Shown here piece by piece: positions 56,067 to 57,443 of a stretch of DNA of 57,443 nt; the first letter of the stretch is position 1, and every line of letters starts with the position of its first letter. The stretch is from JAHJSY01 sp964557155 (GTDB lineage: Bacteria > Patescibacteriota > Minisyncoccia > Minisyncoccales > GWA2-38-27). Under the pieces are notes generated by a model. The model ran no database searches. It was not told where the DNA came from and was given only the letters and a program-made list of their open reading frames with translations. The stretch covers positions 1 to 57,443 of the forward strand of contig CAZKZC010000001.1 of the NCBI GenBank assembly GCA_964557155.1, written 5' to 3'. Position numbers and translations under genes: made by a program.

Positions 56067-56339
56067 ATGATTAGAGCACATCTTTTTATTTCTGGAAGAG
56101 TTCAGATGGTCTTGTTCAGAGCATCAACCCAGCGGAAAGCTAAAAAGTTCGGGGTTAAAGGATTTGTTAAAAATCTTCCAGACAAAAGAGTGGAGGTAGT
56201 TATTGAAGGAGAACAAGAGAATGTTCAGAAGCTTATAGAGTGGTGCCGAAAAGGACCAATGTTGGCCAAGATTAAAGATGTGGCAGTAACCCAAGAAAAT
56301 TACACTGGTGAATTTAATAAATTTAGTATTCTATATTAA
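56067..56339 (+). CDS. acyP: Acylphosphatase
   Basis: 90 residues. Hydrolyses acyl phosphates. The family signature is present: HLFISGRVQMVLFRAST with the catalytic Arg (the usual GVFR Gly is Met-Val-Leu here), and GFVKNLPDKRVEVVIEGE with the catalytic Asn. Normal length. Last gene of the 54586-56339 operon. Confidence 0.9.
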   Translation: MIRAHLFISGRVQMVLFRASTQRKAKKFGVKGFVKNLPDKRVEVVIEGEQENVQKLIEWCRKGPMLAKIKDVAVTQENYTGEFNKFSILY

Positions 56340-56346
56340 ATAAAAA

Positions 56347-56392
56347 AAGTAACCGAGTCACCTTCGTTTTAAAGTGACTCGGTCACTTTTTT
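56347..56392. terminator. Bidirectional terminator built from the GTGAC repeat
   Basis: AACCGAGTCAC (56351-56361) pairs with GTGACTCGGT (56374-56383) and outer A/T runs pair too; within it AAGTGACTCGGTCACTT (56372-56388) is itself a palindrome identical to copies at 8537 and 14888. Confidence 0.85.
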
Positions 56393-56462
56393 CTTATGCT
56401 ATATTAAACAAAAACAACCTGGTTTAACAGATTGTTTTTGTATTTTGCTAAAAGAATTTTTC

Positions 56463-56687
56463 TTAAAATCCTGGAGTTTCCTCTTCTGGAGTTTCAGAAA
56501 CTTCTTCCTCTGCTGGAGTTTCCTCTGCTGGAGTTTCCTCTGCTGGAGTTTCCTCTGCTGGAGTATCTTCTATTGGAGTTTCTTCTTGATTAACTGTTTC
56601 GTCAGTTGTTTCTTCTCCTCCCTCAGTAGGAGTTTCAGGAGTTTTTTCCTGAGATGTAAAAGTAGGATATAAATTATCTGTAATCAT
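56463..56687 (-). CDS. Acidic low-complexity protein with TPAEE repeats
   Basis: 74 residues. After MITDNLYPTFTSQEK the sequence is nearly all Thr, Pro, Glu and Gly, with TPAEE repeated four times from a 15-bp tandem DNA repeat (about 56508-56570). Probably disordered; no signal peptide. The repeat can change length by slippage. The opposite-strand frame, rich in Trp/Cys/Ser, is a shadow. Coding status moderately supported. Confidence 0.5.
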   Translation of the reverse strand: MITDNLYPTFTSQEKTPETPTEGGEETTDETVNQEETPIEDTPAEETPAEETPAEETPAEEEVSETPEEETPGF

Positions 56688-56775
56688 GTTTTTAACTTTA
56701 TTTTAATGTTTCTTACGACCTTTTAGCTATTTATACACTATATCTTAATTATAAGGAAATATGGACTTGTGTCAA

Positions 56776-56803
56776 CCCCGTAGAGAAAATTTGTTCTACG
56801 GGG
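56776..56803. repeat. CCCCGTAGA hairpin related to kinase promoters
   Basis: CCCCGTAGA (56776-56784) / TCTACGGGG (56795-56803), perfect. The right side TTGTTCTACGGGGT resembles TTTCTTCTACGGGGTATAAT at 41961-41980; here GGGGTCAA replaces the -10 box. Confidence 0.75.
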
Positions 56804-56854
56804 TCAACCCTTAATTGTGGAAATAATATATATATAATGTTAGAATAGAATAAG

Positions 56855-57443
56855 ATGAATAATAAAAAATTTGCAGCAGAGTCTGTGGGGAAAAGAATGA
56901 TAAAACAAGTCCCGGTGTGTCATCAAAATGACCGTGTTTTAGATGTAAAGAAAATGCTTTTTGATACTATGGATGGTCTGGAAACTATTAACTATATATA
57001 TGTCATTGATAATAAGAATAAATTGATTGGAGTTTTTTCTATAAAAGAAATTTTCAGAAAACCAGAGAAAACATTGATTAGAGAAATCATGGAGAACGAA
57101 CTTGTTAAGATAAGACCTCATGCTGACCAAGAGAAGGTTGTCATTCTTGCTCTCAGAAACAACCTTAAAGCCATCCCTGTCGTTGGCAAAGGCGATGAAT
57201 TTTTAGGAATAGTTCCTTCAGATGTTATTTTAGATATTCTTCACTTAGAAAATGTCGAGGATTTTTTGAAAATGGCTGGGATTAATAGTCCTCTCCAAAA
57301 AGTACTAAAGGGTTCGGCATGGTATTTATTCAAGGTTAGAATACCGTGGCTAGTTCTAGGTCTTTTGGGTGGTATTGTTGGGGCAACTGTTATTACATAT
57401 TTTGAGGGTCCCTTGCGAGAAAATTTTATTCTAGCTAGCTTTA
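56855..57443 (+). CDS. mgtE: MgtE-type magnesium transporter (3' partial)
   Basis: 196 residues before the window ends. Two CBS domains (about 10-75, MLFDTMDGLETINYIYVID...KEI, and 76-135, VGKGDEFLGIVPSDVILDIL), then a linker helix and the first membrane segment (VRIPWLVLGLLGGIVGATVI, about 167-186), the order seen in MgtE proteins that lack the N-terminal superhelical domain. Imports Mg2+, gated by Mg2+ binding to the CBS region. A TATAAT box lies at 56833-56838. Confidence 0.88.
   Translation, partial: MNNKKFAAESVGKRMIKQVPVCHQNDRVLDVKKMLFDTMDGLETINYIYVIDNKNKLIGVFSIKEIFRKPEKTLIREIMENELVKIRPHADQEKVVILALRNNLKAIPVVGKGDEFLGIVPSDVILDILHLENVEDFLKMAGINSPLQKVLKGSAWYLFKVRIPWLVLGLLGGIVGATVITYFEGPLRENFILASF

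Noticed and set aside
56445..56672. Plus-strand Trp/Cys/Ser repeat ORF opposite the TPAEE gene
   Set aside because: Composition is an artefact of the complementary tandem repeat.
1..57443. UGA recoding as glycine, as in some Patescibacteria
   Set aside because: Many recognised genes end at TGA at the expected family length, and no in-frame TGA interrupts conserved domains.

Overview
The window looks like chromosomal DNA of a Patescibacteria (Candidate Phyla Radiation) bacterium, most like the Parcubacteria. The evidence is an A+T-rich genome with short overlapping operons, proteins with the type IV secretion-type pilin domain common in that group, a compact type IV pilus locus, RNase Y, a K+-independent membrane pyrophosphatase, a DUF6485-type Cys-rich protein and many short hypotheticals. 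TGA acts as a stop (dnaN, pilM and others), so the glycine-recoding codes of Absconditabacteria and Gracilibacteria do not apply. The taxon is inferred from content only.

Layout. 1-2.4 kb: 3' part of dnaA, an oriC-like gap with DnaA boxes, and dnaN. 2.4-4.75 kb: two isolated genes with strong promoters, Shine-Dalgarno sites and terminators (a small membrane protein and a band-7-like protein) around a hicBA toxin-antitoxin pair. 4.75-13.65 kb, minus strand: a four-gene surface operon (two pilin-domain proteins with large extracellular extensions, a 915-residue proline-repeat protein, a VirB6/TrbL-like membrane protein). 13.7-20.6 kb: tRNA and ncRNA, ksgA, a LysM/M23 hydrolase with a short pilin-domain protein, rpsO, a NYN nuclease, pnp and a DUF3800 gene. 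21-34.5 kb: coiled-coil/SH3 protein, DksA-like protein, cca, two acyltransferases, an ABC exporter, MazG, HAD hydrolase, a 7TM histidine kinase and a response regulator. 34.6-41.3 kb: nusA-hppA, tig-clpP and rny. 42-52.5 kb: a two-component pair followed directly by the type IV pilus operon (pilB, pilC, three pilin-like proteins, pilM, pilN, pilO and a small membrane gene). 52.6-57.4 kb: tRNAs, an HtrA-type protease, a structured ncRNA, a permease operon, acylphosphatase and the 5' part of an mgtE-like gene.

How the genes work together. Two surface-filament systems are encoded: a type IV pilus beside a kinase and response regulator, and a pilin-domain/VirB6-like system that may work with the LysM/M23 wall hydrolase. 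The rest is mostly information processing: replication initiation, ribosome assembly, RNA decay (pnp, rny, NYN), tRNA maturation and protein quality control (tig, clpP, htrA).

Most unusual signals. (1) The 3' ends of pnp and ksgA are each present twice, with a small cargo between the copies (a DUF3800 gene; a tRNA plus an sRNA-like unit), as if short elements inserted at gene 3' ends and restored them. (2) Palindromic repeat families occur between genes, in tRNA leaders and in frame inside genes. (3) At least seven genes have a -10 box 6-7 nt before the ATG, implying leaderless mRNAs, while a few isolated short genes use strong Shine-Dalgarno sites. (4) Several structured RNA candidates are bounded by a promoter and a terminator.
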